Origin: a bacterium
Lineage (GTDB): Bacteria; Bacillota; Bacilli; Lactobacillales; Streptococcaceae
Assembly (NCBI GenBank): GCA_905221115.1
Contig: CAJNBX010000013.1
Span: 1-49,350, forward strand
Length of the DNA stretch: 49,350 nucleotides
Reading direction: 5' to 3'
Shown here one piece after another: positions 18,655-28,000 of this stretch (its first letter is position 1; every line of letters begins with the position of its first letter). Both the position numbers and the translations under genes were made by a program. The notes beneath the pieces were generated by a model. It saw only the letters and a program-made list of their open reading frames with translations, ran no database searches and was not told the origin of the DNA.

Positions 18655-19683
18655 ATGAATACAGCTGATTTTGATTTCCACTTACCCGAGGAATTGATTG
18701 CCCAAACGCCCCTTGAAAAACGGGATGCCTCCAAACTCCTCATCGTCAACCGTGAGACTGGAGAAATGCAGGACAAACACTTCCACTCTATTATTGATAT
18801 GCTGGAACCTGGTGATGCCCTTGTCATGAACGACACCCGCGTTCTCCCTGCCCGCCTCTATGGTCAAAAGGAAGAAACTGGAGGTCATGTGGAACTTCTC
18901 CTGCTTAAAAATACTAGTGGAGATGAGTGGGAAGTTCTGGCTAAACCTGCCAAACGCCTCAAGGTCGGGACTCGTGTTAGCTTTGGTGATGGCCGTCTCA
19001 GCGCTGTTGTTACGGAAGAATTGACTCACGGGGGCCGCATTGTCCGCTTTGAATACCAAGGAATTTTCCTAGAAGTTTTGGAAAGTCTGGGTGAAATGCC
19101 GCTACCACCTTATATCCACGAAAAACTGGATGATCGTGAACGTTATCAAACCGTCTACGCCAAAGAAAGTGGCTCTGCTGCAGCACCAACTGCTGGTCTT
19201 CACTTCACCAAAGAGCTGCTGGCAGAAATCCAAGCTAAAGGAGTTCATCTAGTCTATCTGACTCTTCATGTCGGACTCGGAACCTTTAGACCTGTCTCTG
19301 TGGACAATTTGGACGAACATGAAATGCACTCAGAATTCTACCAACTTTCTGAGGAGGCAGCTGCCACCCTCCGCTCCGTTAAGGAAAATGGTGGCCGTGT
19401 CATTGCTGTCGGAACCACTTCTATCCGCACCTTGGAGACTATTGGTTCCAAGTTTGATGGGCAAATCCAAGCAGATTCTGGCTGGACCAATATCTTTATC
19501 AAACCTGGCTATGAATGGAAGGTTGTAGATGCCTTCTCAACCAACTTCCACCTGCCAAAATCGACTCTGGTCATGTTGGTTTCTGCCTTTGCAGGCCGTG
19601 AATTAGTCTTAGATGCCTACCACCATGCCATCCAAGAACACTATCGCTTCTTTAGTTTTGGCGATGCCATGTTTATCTATTAA
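18655..19683 (+). CDS. queA: S-adenosylmethionine:tRNA ribosyltransferase-isomerase QueA
   Basis: 342 residues. It moves the ribosyl part of SAM onto preQ1 in the wobble position of GUN-anticodon tRNAs to give epoxyqueuosine. Family signatures: [19 protein letters not shown] at the N terminus, [44 protein letters not shown] and the end [11 protein letters not shown]. An in-frame ATG 12 nt upstream is possible, but family proteins start [11 protein letters not shown]. It is the first plus-strand gene of the window, diverges from nagB across a 150-bp gap, and is followed by a hairpin shared with the convergent operon. Confidence 0.97.
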   Translation: MNTADFDFHLPEELIAQTPLEKRDASKLLIVNRETGEMQDKHFHSIIDMLEPGDALVMNDTRVLPARLYGQKEETGGHVELLLLKNTSGDEWEVLAKPAKRLKVGTRVSFGDGRLSAVVTEELTHGGRIVRFEYQGIFLEVLESLGEMPLPPYIHEKLDDRERYQTVYAKESGSAAAPTAGLHFTKELLAEIQAKGVHLVYLTLHVGLGTFRPVSVDNLDEHEMHSEFYQLSEEAAATLRSVKENGGRVIAVGTTSIRTLETIGSKFDGQIQADSGWTNIFIKPGYEWKVVDAFSTNFHLPKSTLVMLVSAFAGRELVLDAYHHAIQEHYRFFSFGDAMFIY

Positions 19684-19696
19684 TTTACATAATCAA

Positions 19697-19745
19697 AAAA
19701 AGCGCATATTATCAAGGTTTTATAAAGCCTGATAGTATGCGTTTT
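19697..19745. terminator. Bidirectional terminator between queA and yihY
   Basis: AAAAGCGCATA..TATGCGTTTT stem with inner ATCAAGG/CCTGAT pairing, lying between two convergent genes. The hairpin resembles those at 14529-14571 and 24943-24989. Confidence 0.8.
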
Positions 19746-19760
19746 GTAATGGATAAATAG

Positions 19761-20621
19761 TTAATCTTTTTTAAAGGCCGGATCTTTCAAACTCTGAACA
19801 CTGGCATTGATAACCGCGCCTAGGATAACAATTTTAGCAATCAAGATAAACCAAAACATCATAACAACAAGAAGAACAGAACCTAAAATTCGGACGTCCA
19901 CTAAATGATGGACATAGTAATTGAGATAACTAGAGAACAGAGTTAGTAAACCTAAAATCACTAAGAGAACAAAGGCACTGCCTGGTAGGGTATAACTAAG
20001 TTTCCTGTTAGATAGATTGGGAAGAAAATAATAAAGCATGACCAAGATAGCAAAGAGGAGGGCGTAAGTCAGAGGACCTGCCAACCCTTGTAAAGCCTGA
20101 TAGATAATGCCATCTTTTGTCCAATAATGAGCAAGTAAATCCAAAATCATCTGCCCAAATAAGCTCAAAAACAAGGCAAACGCAAAGAGGAGCTGCAAGC
20201 CAAAACTGACTAGGAGACTTACCATCTGATGGGAAATAAGTCCACGACTCTTTTCGACTCCATAAGCCTTGTTAAAAGCTTTTTGCAAGAAATTCATAGA
20301 TTTTGAAAAACTCCATAACGCCGATAAAACAGAAAAACTCAATAAACCTGTTGAAGGTTGCGTCAAGACTTCTCTGGCTATTTTTTCCACACCTTCATAG
20401 AGGCTTGGGGGCAGGACGTCTTTCACAAAGCCCAGAAATTCTCCCACTGGAATCTGAAAATAAGGGAGGATATTGACCACCACCAAAAGTAGGGGAAAAA
20501 TCGAAATCAACCAATAGTAGGCTACTGCGACACTGGTCAACTCACTATCTGATGCTTGATAATAATGCAAAAAAGCTTTTACTAAAGGCTTGTCTATCAG
20601 CTCTTTCCACCACTTCTTCAT
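19761..20621 (-). CDS. yihY: YihY/BrkB-family inner membrane protein
   Basis: 286 residues with about six hydrophobic segments. Family features are the N-terminal SVAVAYYWLISIFPLLLVVV, the central SVLSALWSFSKSMNFLQKAFNKAYG, and the last helix pair around VVMMFWFILIAKIVILGAVINA. The family was once called ribonuclease BN or virulence factor BrkB, but its biochemical role is unsettled. ATG 20621 is preceded by AGGAG; an in-frame ATG five codons upstream has no ribosome site. It is the last gene of the operon with the Na+/H+ antiporter, 27 nt after it. Confidence 0.88.
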   Translation of the reverse strand: MKKWWKELIDKPLVKAFLHYYQASDSELTSVAVAYYWLISIFPLLLVVVNILPYFQIPVGEFLGFVKDVLPPSLYEGVEKIAREVLTQPSTGLLSFSVLSALWSFSKSMNFLQKAFNKAYGVEKSRGLISHQMVSLLVSFGLQLLFAFALFLSLFGQMILDLLAHYWTKDGIIYQALQGLAGPLTYALLFAILVMLYYFLPNLSNRKLSYTLPGSAFVLLVILGLLTLFSSYLNYYVHHLVDVRILGSVLLVVMMFWFILIAKIVILGAVINASVQSLKDPAFKKD

Positions 20622-20648
20622 GTCACACTCCTTCACTTACAATTTTGA

Positions 20649-22703
20649 TTAATTTCTTCTTACCAATTCCACCATATCATAAGGCAGGGTATTGGCAGCT
20701 TCCTTCAGAGAATAGTTCTCTAAGTTATTGACATTTTGTCGCAATTTCTTGGCATACTTGGTCGTAATCAATCGTTTTTCTTCATATTCGAATATCAACT
20801 TGCGCTCTAGATAATAGCCTCTCAGCATTTCATCGATATTGTTGGGCTTGACGCGATTGATAACCCGTTCGACAAAGGCACCACTGGTGATGATAGCTGT
20901 TTCTCGGAGACGAGAATCCTGCATGAAGCTGATTAAAGAACTCTTGTAAACCCCTTTTAGATTCTCCAGACTTTCGATAATCATCTCTGTATTTTCTAGA
21001 TAGAGCTCTGCAATTTGGTCATAGTCAAGGGCTCTAAGTTTCTGTGATTCTTCATTTTTCCAACTACGGAAGGTCTTACCTAAGGTAAAAACTTCATGCA
21101 GGAGAAAACGTAAAATCCGCAAGGAAACAAGGAAATAATAGGTCAATCGTGACGCGAACTTACGATTGATACTTTGTTCCATGTTTTTCAAATAACGTTG
21201 GTAAACTCGATAGGCACGCTCACTCATCTTTTCCTCTTCGTAAGCCTGTTCTAAACCATCACTTTCAATACTGAGGATGAGAAGTTTTAAGGCCTCCCAG
21301 TCTTCTTGAGCCCCCTTATTTTCTTGACTCAGGATGAGATTTTCAATACGTCCATGATAATTGTCAATAGCTGCATAGAGGGGAAGTTTATTTTTGGTAT
21401 CTTCCAACTCTTTTTCCAACTCAATCGTCACTTCATTCAAAATGGCGATATGCATAAGATAATCCTTGCTTTCTTCCTGTTCGTCCGAAAGATGAGGCAA
21501 GACCACGAGGCCTGTTAAAAAGCTGACAAGCGTCACACCTGCGACAAGGAAAAGCAAGAGAGGATACTCCTGTTCTAGATTACTTGGTATCAGAAGAATC
21601 GTAGCAATCGACACCGTTCCCTTGACACCTGAGAAGGTCAAAAGAAGCATGTCCTTCATATACTTATTTAGCTTTTTCTTGAGACGTCTAGTCCTATAGG
21701 CATAATAGCCATAGATCATGACAAAACGAATGGCAAAGAGGACAAAGGTAAGGGCGACAAGAGATACCAATAACAGTAAGGGATTATAGATTGGATTGGT
21801 CAAGATAGGCTCTGCTATCATTTCCAACTCCATCCCTAAAATCACAAAGACAGAACCGTTCAGCATAAAGTTCACTGTATGCCAGACCGTCTCGGTCACC
21901 GTATCCACTTGGGCTTCGAGGAGCGTGATTTTCTTGAAGCGACTTGCCTTTAAAATCCCAGCAACTACAACAGCAATAATCCCTGAAACGTGGACTTCTT
22001 CTGCCAGGAAGAAGGTTACCAAGGGCAAACTCAATTCCAGAAGGAGCTCACTAGCAATATCCGTTGCTCTCACACTCAGCAAGAAGCTATGGAGGAACCG
22101 GTTGGTCATAGCTGTTAAAAAGCCAATCAAAAAACCGCCTAGGATTGAAAAGATGAGCGAACTACTCGCTTGCCCAAGGGAAAAAGCTCCTGTTGTCCAA
22201 GCTGTCAAAGCTACCTGAAAGGCAACCAAACCTGATGCATCATTCAAGAGTCCTTCACCCTTAAGGATATTGGACACGCGCTTAGGAAAGCTAAAGCGCT
22301 CCGAAAGAGAGGCAAAGGCCACCAAGTCCGTAGGCCCAAGAGCCGCCCCAACAGCCAAGCAAGCTGCCAAGGGAAGGCTGAGCCAAAGAAGATGGGCCAA
22401 GCCACCTAAACTCAGGGTCGAGATAAAAATTACTGGAAATATGAGATAGATAATGATTCGCCAGTGTTTTAAAATAGCCGTAATATCTGCTTCCTCCGAC
22501 TCTCGGAAAAGCAAGGGCCCGATAACCAGCGCCAAAAACAACTCTGTATTGAGGTGAAAGTCGGTATTGGGTAAAAAGAGACCAATCACAATTCCCAAAA
22601 GAATCTGCACCAAAGGGAGAGGCAAAAAGGGCAGGAGCTTATTGGTGGTACTCGAGACAATCAAAACCAGTAAAAATAGGATGAGGTAAATCAGTAATTC
22701 CAC
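20649..22703 (-). CDS. CPA1-family Na+/H+ antiporter (NhaP type) with cytoplasmic tail
   Basis: 684 residues. A ~400-residue membrane domain of about 12 helices carries VGAALGPTDLVAFASL and LKGEGLLNDASGLVAF; the NDA Asp is the ion-binding residue of CPA1 exchangers. A helical cytoplasmic tail of about 270 residues follows (TIELEKELEDTKNKLP onward) and probably regulates transport. It would exchange cytoplasmic Na+ for external protons. The start is GTG 22703, seven bases after AAGGAG. It lies 11 nt after the small Cys/Lys-rich gene in an operon with two tRNA-modification genes, which is odd company. Family assignment is firm; ion specificity is inferred. Confidence 0.92.
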   Translation of the reverse strand: MELLIYLILFLLVLIVSSTTNKLLPFLPLPLVQILLGIVIGLFLPNTDFHLNTELFLALVIGPLLFRESEEADITAILKHWRIIIYLIFPVIFISTLSLGGLAHLLWLSLPLAACLAVGAALGPTDLVAFASLSERFSFPKRVSNILKGEGLLNDASGLVAFQVALTAWTTGAFSLGQASSSLIFSILGGFLIGFLTAMTNRFLHSFLLSVRATDIASELLLELSLPLVTFFLAEEVHVSGIIAVVVAGILKASRFKKITLLEAQVDTVTETVWHTVNFMLNGSVFVILGMELEMIAEPILTNPIYNPLLLLVSLVALTFVLFAIRFVMIYGYYAYRTRRLKKKLNKYMKDMLLLTFSGVKGTVSIATILLIPSNLEQEYPLLLFLVAGVTLVSFLTGLVVLPHLSDEQEESKDYLMHIAILNEVTIELEKELEDTKNKLPLYAAIDNYHGRIENLILSQENKGAQEDWEALKLLILSIESDGLEQAYEEEKMSERAYRVYQRYLKNMEQSINRKFASRLTYYFLVSLRILRFLLHEVFTLGKTFRSWKNEESQKLRALDYDQIAELYLENTEMIIESLENLKGVYKSSLISFMQDSRLRETAIITSGAFVERVINRVKPNNIDEMLRGYYLERKLIFEYEEKRLITTKYAKKLRQNVNNLENYSLKEAANTLPYDMVELVRRN

Positions 22704-22714
22704 GCACGTTCTCC

Positions 22715-22969
22715 TTAATCTTTTTTACAACAGGATTCAAATATCTCCTTCTGCTCTTTGATTTTTTGGTCAATCTTGGAACAATCCTTGTGCTCAATTT
22801 TTCTCTGGCACCGTTCCATTTCAAGAGCAACTAATTTTTTCTTGATTTTAAGCATTTTTTTGCTCATATGTGCTTGGTCTAGCACGCCCACCGCTCGTTC
22901 ATGGTGGGTTGACTCAACAAAATTCTGGCGCATGGCATCCAGCTTTTCACGTAGGTATTGTTTATCCAT
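22715..22969 (-). CDS. Small conserved Lys/Cys-rich helical protein, function unknown
   Basis: 84 residues with no signal or membrane segment. It is mostly predicted helix with many Lys, Glu and Gln (KKMLKIKKKLVALEMERCQ) and ends in FESCCKKD; Cys at RCQRK, KDCSK and the C-terminal CC pair could bind metal or form disulfides. Its start overlaps the end of the MnmM gene by 8 nt, and the antiporter start follows 11 nt later, so it is co-translated with both. I do not recognise a characterised family. Confidence 0.75.
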   Translation of the reverse strand: MDKQYLREKLDAMRQNFVESTHHERAVGVLDQAHMSKKMLKIKKKLVALEMERCQRKIEHKDCSKIDQKIKEQKEIFESCCKKD

Positions 22970-23519
22970 GTCTATATCTCTCTAATTTTTCAATCATTAC
23001 TAAAAATGGTGGGTTGTTGACTTGGTTTAAAGTTCGGTAAATGACAGCTGTGTACTCTTGTTGGTTCAACTGGCTAACAAAATCCAAGACAGCATCCCTC
23101 TCTAGGTCGCCTCCTTCATGACCATAATAGATCATGATAGCAATCCGTCCCCCTTTGACAAGCAAATGACACAGCTTTTCTAATGCTTCAATCGTTGTCT
23201 GAGGTTGGGTGATGACAGACTTATCAGCTGATGGCAAATAGCCCAGATTAAAAATCCCTGCCTTGGCTTCTGTCACAAACTGGTCCAGTGTCTCATGACC
23301 TTGCAAGATCAACTGAGCATTTGTCAGGCCAGCCTGATGCAAACGCTCTTGGGTCTTTTCCAAGGCTTGTTCCTGAATATCAAAGGCATAGACTTGCTTG
23401 GCTAGCTTGGCCAGAAAAAGCGTGTCATGGCCATTTCCCATGGTCGCATCCACTACGATATCCTCTTTTGTCACTACCTCAGCCAAAAAATCATGTGCCA
23501 TTTCAAGTGGTCTTTTCAT
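22962..23519 (-). CDS. mnmM: tRNA wobble-uridine methyltransferase MnmM (YtqB family)
   Basis: 185 residues, a class I SAM methyltransferase of the rRNA_methylase/YtqB family. Motif I is VVDATMGNGHDTLFLA, followed by VYAFDIQEQAL (SAM ribose acidic residue), IFNLGYLPSADKSV (catalytic-loop NLGYLPG-like signature) and a GGRIAIMIYYGHEGG strand. YtqB proteins methylate the 5-aminomethyl group to 5-methylaminomethyl-2-thiouridine in tRNA. I place the start at ATG 23519, preceded by AGGAG, rather than a TTG two codons upstream. It overlaps the end of the upstream radical SAM gene by 17 nt, the usual ytqA-ytqB pairing. Confidence 0.9.
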   Translation of the reverse strand: MKRPLEMAHDFLAEVVTKEDIVVDATMGNGHDTLFLAKLAKQVYAFDIQEQALEKTQERLHQAGLTNAQLILQGHETLDQFVTEAKAGIFNLGYLPSADKSVITQPQTTIEALEKLCHLLVKGGRIAIMIYYGHEGGDLERDAVLDFVSQLNQQEYTAVIYRTLNQVNNPPFLVMIEKLERYRHG

Positions 23520-24450
23520 TTTCAAACTCCTGTTTTACAGCCTTGCATCCTTGAACACTTCCACGACGTCGCATTTCCATCTCAATGCTGTTGAGGACTT
23601 CCCATTTATTGAGACTCCACATAGGACCAATCAGCATATCTCTAGGTGCATCTCCTGTGATTCGATGGATGACAATATGTTTAGGAATGATTTCCAGTTG
23701 ATCACAGATGACCTTAACATATTCGTCCTGGCTCATCAACTGCAAGCGTCCTTCGTGGTAATCTCGTTGCATACGCGTATTGGTCATTAGGTGAAGCAAG
23801 TGCAGTTTAATCCCTTGAATATCATTATCCGTAACACAGCGACGGACATTTTCAACCATCATCTCATGGGTTTCACCAGGCAAGCCATTGATCAGATGGG
23901 AAACAATCTCAATCTTGGGATACTTTCTCAAACGTTTGACCGTTTCCACGTACAATTCATAAGAATGGGCGCGGTTAATCAGGTCAGAGGTTGTTTCATA
24001 AGTGGTCTGCAAGCCCAATTCAACCGTCACATGCATGCGTTCCGACAACTCAGCCAAATACTCGATAGTTTCATCTGGTAAACAGTCTGGGCGCGTTCCG
24101 ATATTGATTCCTACTACACCTGGCTCATTGATAGCCTGCTCATAGCGCTCTCGGATGACTTCCACCTTTTCATGGGTGTTGGTAAAATTTTGAAAATAAA
24201 CCAGATACTTCTGCACATCTGGCCACTTACGATGCATGAAGTCAATTTCCTTATAAAATTGCTCACGGATAGGCGCATCCGGTGCCACAATGGCATCTCC
24301 AGAACCAGAAACCGTACAAAAAGTACAGCCCCCATGAGCCACAGTTCCATCACGATTGGGACAGTCAAATCCCGCATCAATAGGGACTTTAAAGGTCTTT
24401 TCTCCAAAGAGTTTTCGATAATAATCATTCAAGGTATTATAAGATTTCAT
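23503..24450 (-). CDS. mnmL: Radical SAM protein MnmL (YtqA/TIGR01212 family)
   Basis: 315 residues. The cluster motif is CPNRDGTVAHGGCTFC (Cys-X10-Cys-X2-Cys of this family), with FQNFTNTH, NIGTRPDCLPDE, ELGLQTTYE and SHLINGLPGETHEMM further on. YtqA/YhcC proteins act with MnmM in late steps of wobble uridine modification in Gram-positive bacteria, converting carboxymethylaminomethyl to aminomethyl uridine. ATG 24450 (MKSYNTLND) fits the family N terminus; an ATG at 24459 would add three residues but lies within the -10 box. It heads a five-gene operon ending in yihY. There is no Shine-Dalgarno sequence, and the promoter places +1 at or beside the AUG. Confidence 0.88.
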   Translation of the reverse strand: MKSYNTLNDYYRKLFGEKTFKVPIDAGFDCPNRDGTVAHGGCTFCTVSGSGDAIVAPDAPIREQFYKEIDFMHRKWPDVQKYLVYFQNFTNTHEKVEVIRERYEQAINEPGVVGINIGTRPDCLPDETIEYLAELSERMHVTVELGLQTTYETTSDLINRAHSYELYVETVKRLRKYPKIEIVSHLINGLPGETHEMMVENVRRCVTDNDIQGIKLHLLHLMTNTRMQRDYHEGRLQLMSQDEYVKVICDQLEIIPKHIVIHRITGDAPRDMLIGPMWSLNKWEVLNSIEMEMRRRGSVQGCKAVKQEFENEKTT

Positions 24451-24457
24451 AACTTTC

Positions 24458-24486
24458 ATTATAACAAAAAACACCCACAATCTCAA
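24458..24486 (-). promoter_or_regulatory. Promoter of the mnmL-mnmM-nhaP-yihY operon, predicted leaderless
   Basis: -35 TTGAGA (24481-24486), 17-nt spacer, extended -10 TGTTATAAT (hexamer 24458-24463). Seven to eight bases downstream is 24451-24450, where the AUG begins. No ribosome site fits between promoter and start. Confidence 0.8.
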
Positions 24487-24521
24487 AAGCCTGACTTTCC
24501 TATAAATTCCTCTGTTTCTCG

Positions 24522-24550
24522 TTTCCATTAGCGATTTTTTATGATACAAT
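24522..24550 (+). promoter_or_regulatory. Promoter of the DUF3397-like gene, predicted leaderless
   Basis: -35-like TTTCCA (24522-24527), 17-nt spacer, extended -10 TGATACAAT (hexamer 24545-24550). The +1 at seven bases downstream is 24557, the A of ATG. No Shine-Dalgarno sequence is present. Confidence 0.65.
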
Positions 24551-24556
24551 ATGGTT

Positions 24557-24910
24557 ATGATTTTAATGAAATTAGCATCTATTTTATTATTGATACTGAC
24601 CTTAGTCGTCTGCATCATCATAACCAAACTTTTTAGATTAAAAAAACTAGGACGAAACTTTGCGGATTTGGCTTTTCCAGTCTTGGTATTTGAATATTAC
24701 CTGATCACAGCTAAAACCTTTACCCATAATTTCCTCCCTAGACTAGGCCTAGCCCTCTCAGTCCTAGCCATTATTCTTGTTTTTTTCTTTCTTTTGAAAA
24801 AACGTAGCTTTTACTATCCTAAATTCATCAAATTCTTCTGGCGTGCAGGATTCTTATTAACCCTTGTCATGTATATCGAGATGATTACTGAGCTGATCTT
24901 AGTTAAATAA
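24557..24910 (+). CDS. DUF3397-like small four-helix membrane protein
   Basis: 117 residues. There are four hydrophobic segments: LASILLLILTLVVCIIITKL, DLAFPVLVFEYYLITAKTF, LGLALSVLAIILVFFFLL and FWRAGFLLTLVMYIEMITEL, linked by short basic loops. Length and topology fit the DUF3397 family of Firmicutes, whose function is unknown. The start is ATG 24557 or the in-frame ATG 24551; I prefer 24557 because the promoter would begin the transcript there. It diverges from the mnmL operon and ends at a hairpin shared with the convergent bgaA. Confidence 0.72.
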   Translation: MILMKLASILLLILTLVVCIIITKLFRLKKLGRNFADLAFPVLVFEYYLITAKTFTHNFLPRLGLALSVLAIILVFFFLLKKRSFYYPKFIKFFWRAGFLLTLVMYIEMITELILVK

Positions 24911-24924
24911 TTGAATATACTAGA

Positions 24925-25040
24925 AAAAAGTCTTTAAAATTAAAAACGCATATTACCAAGCTTGTTCAACACCTGATACTATGCGTTTTATTGTGGGAAG
25001 ATTTACTTCATTTTCTCCTGAAATTGAGTTTTCCCCAGCC
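24925..25040. repeat. Intergenic ~110-nt repeat, copy 2, with bidirectional hairpin
   Basis: The hairpin AAAACGCATA..TATGCGTTTT (24943-24989) sits between convergent genes. Downstream bases TTGTGGGAAGATTTACTTCA and TTTTCTCCTGAAATTGAGTT match the copy at 14509-14620 almost throughout. The core hairpin alone recurs at 19697-19745. Confidence 0.7.
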
Positions 25041-25074
25041 CCTTTAATAGATTGTTTGAACTTTCATCAAAACA

Positions 25075-25095
25075 AAGAAACTTTTAAAGGTTTCT
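25075..25095 (-). terminator. bgaA terminator overlapping its stop codon
   Basis: On the minus strand AGAAACCTTT and AAAGTTTCT pair with a very short loop, followed by TTGTTTT. The stem begins inside the stop codon of bgaA. Confidence 0.6.
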
Positions 25096-28000
25096 AATAT
25101 TCTTTTTTACCTTTAGTAGCTACTAATCCTGCGCCTACACCAAGAAGAACTAAACCTGCCGCTACTACTGCCTGTTCTGTCTCCGTTCCGGTGTTTGGCA
25201 AGTGGTTCTTTTCATCTTGATGGGCTTCAACTGAACCTGATTTCACTTGTTTTACATCCATTCTATCAGCTGCCACTTGTTGTTTCGTAGTTTCTTGTGC
25301 TTCTGGTTTTTGAACCTCTTGATCTTGTAGCAAAGACTTGCTGGCTTCTTGAGGAGCTGATTTTGTATCCTTTATAGCTGTACCAACCTCTACAATACGG
25401 TCCTGAGCTATAACTTTATCATAACTTTCCTTTTCAGTTTGCTTGCCATTTTCTACTTCAATCAAGTGAACACGAATACCTTGTCTTCCTTCTTGGAGGA
25501 TACGAGTTTCACCTAGATATAACTTGTCAGACTTACGCTCTTCAACCTTGAAATCAATTGTTTCTTCTTCGATTACAAGTTCTGGTCTGTTAAGGACTAG
25601 GTTCTTCACTTCATCTTCTGGAAGGGAGGTTCCTGGTTTGGTTCCAACCAAAACGATGCGGTCTGTTGGAGTCTGTATTACTTCACGGAATTTTTCTTCC
25701 TTACTTCCACTAGGATTAACCGCTGTGAAGATACGTTCCTTACCAACTTGTCCTTCTTGTTCTAAACGAGTTTCACCAAGATAAAGCCTTGAATCTTTTT
25801 TCTCAATTGTCTTGTAGGCCAAATCTTGTTCAAGAACTTCTAATTTTGGTAAATCCTCCTGTACTGCAGCAACTGTCTTCTCAGAAACTGGTTTCTCCTT
25901 AGTCAATTTAATCCGGTATTCTTTAACATTCTTACCACTCTCTGATACCAGACGGACTAATACAGGAAGATTTTCATTTCCACTATCCACAATTGTAGAT
26001 GTGACTTGATCTTTCCCTTCTACAGTGATTTTTGGACGTTCCCCTTTATAAATCAATTCATAGTCCAAACGATTTTCAGAGAAGTCAGGAAGCTCTTTAC
26101 CATCTACTAAAACTCTTCCCTCTGTGCTCTCTTTTGCAAGCTCACTTGGTGCTCGGAAACTTAATTCAGTTAAAGCAACTCCATTTTTATCTGCTTTTCT
26201 ATCCATGCGCCATCTCATAGCTTTGGTAGTCACAGGTTTAAATGTCACATTGATCTCGTCTCCAGCTTGAATTTCTTTGTCTGCGTAATAAGGAACAAGT
26301 TCCCAATTATCAGGGTTATTGAATGGATGATTTGATTCGTAGCTGTAGTTTGAATAGTAAACCGGAACATCAAAGTCAGGACCGATGTATCGTTCCAATA
26401 CAAGTTTAGCTGGGGCATCTGTTCCACTATCTGCAAAGAAGTTTAGTTTAGCTTGTGAAATCTTTCTATCCACAATTTTACCATTCTTTTTAAAGATAAC
26501 ACCAACTGATACTTCTGGATTAGCGGATGGAGTAGCGGACCAGTTTGTCCAACGGTTGTCTTGATTTCGGTCATTATCATTTAAATAGTCTACACGGTCG
26601 TTCGAATTATCATCCAAATCATTAGTGGCTGAAGCAAAAGCCTGACTATGAGTAGCAAGATAACCTGGATTATCAGAAAGTGATCTACCGACCTTGTCCG
26701 TTACTCGAACAGATAATTCTACTGGGACTTCACTACCAACTACATGTCCTTTAATTGTATATTCTCCAGCCTTTCTTAGGGTAGAAGCAGGAATTGTTTC
26801 CCATTCAACTGCCAAATCTTTTACGTCATAACCGCTCTTACCTGCGAAATAAACAGGAACCTTATTTGGCAATTCCAAAGGTTGACCTAACTGCAACAAT
26901 TGAGACTGTTTAGCAGCAGCAATTGGTTTACGAGCCAACAAGTCTTTATCTTTTGTAAAGTGAAGGTTGTATTCTCCAAGAATATCGCCATTTTCTGCTT
27001 TCACAATAACACGTACAGGATCTCCCTCTTTCACACTAGGAACCACTGTAGCTAATCCATTATTTGTGATACTAGCTGTTACCTCTGGAATTTTTCCATC
27101 ACTATAGTCTAAATAGTAATCTGTCAAGTCTGGATTAAAGTGAGGAAGGTCTTTTCCAGCTACCTTAATATTAGTAGTTGCTTCTTTCGCTGAGGTTACT
27201 TTTTTAGAGAACACTTGTAATTCTGTAATTGAAGTTCCAAGTTTATCATCAGCTCTTGTCATGCGAATACGTACCGCGTAGGTATCCACCTTGTCAAAAC
27301 TGAAATGATTCATTTCTCCAGCTTTTAACTGATCTGGAGCCTTAAGATTTGTAACTTGTTTCCAATTTTTACTGTCATTAAATACGTGGTTTTCACCCTC
27401 TACATAACCAGGATTCTTCGGTGCAGTTGGAGCTTTTTCACCAACATAATACTCAATGACGTAAGATTTTGGAGCACCTACACCACTATCTTCATAAAAG
27501 GCTACATTCAAGTTATCAACCGAACGTTTTGTCAAAATACCTGAATCTCCAAATAGTACTCCTACTGAAGCTTCTTCAGAACGTTTCCAGTTTGACCAAC
27601 GATTTGCAGGCTGATCACCGTAAGAAATCACTTTATCATTTACATTAGATACTGGCTCATAAGAATGAGAATCTGATGCAAAGGCAAGTGGTAATTCTGA
27701 ACCTGTCCATTGATCTGAAATATTCTTCCCAATTTCTGTTTGACTCGATACACGAACATGTAATTTCGTTGTCAGTTGTGTTCCTTCTACATGACCTGTT
27801 ACAGTAAAGATTCCTTCTTTTGCATACTGGCTTGCATCAATAGTATCCCAATCCACCTTAGCTGAAGATACTTGGCCATTTGAATAATAAGTTCGGACAC
27901 TTTCTGGCAAGGTTGGTGCCTCAGAAATTGGTGTTGTGATGCTCACATCTTCAACTTTTACAATTCCTTCTACTGATACTGTCGCATGCGCTTCTTGATT

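Noticed and set aside
23519..24627. N-terminal extension of the MnmL gene to 24627
   Set aside because: The extra ~59 residues run across the promoter and intergenic region, are unlike the family N terminus, and overlap the divergent gene's control region.
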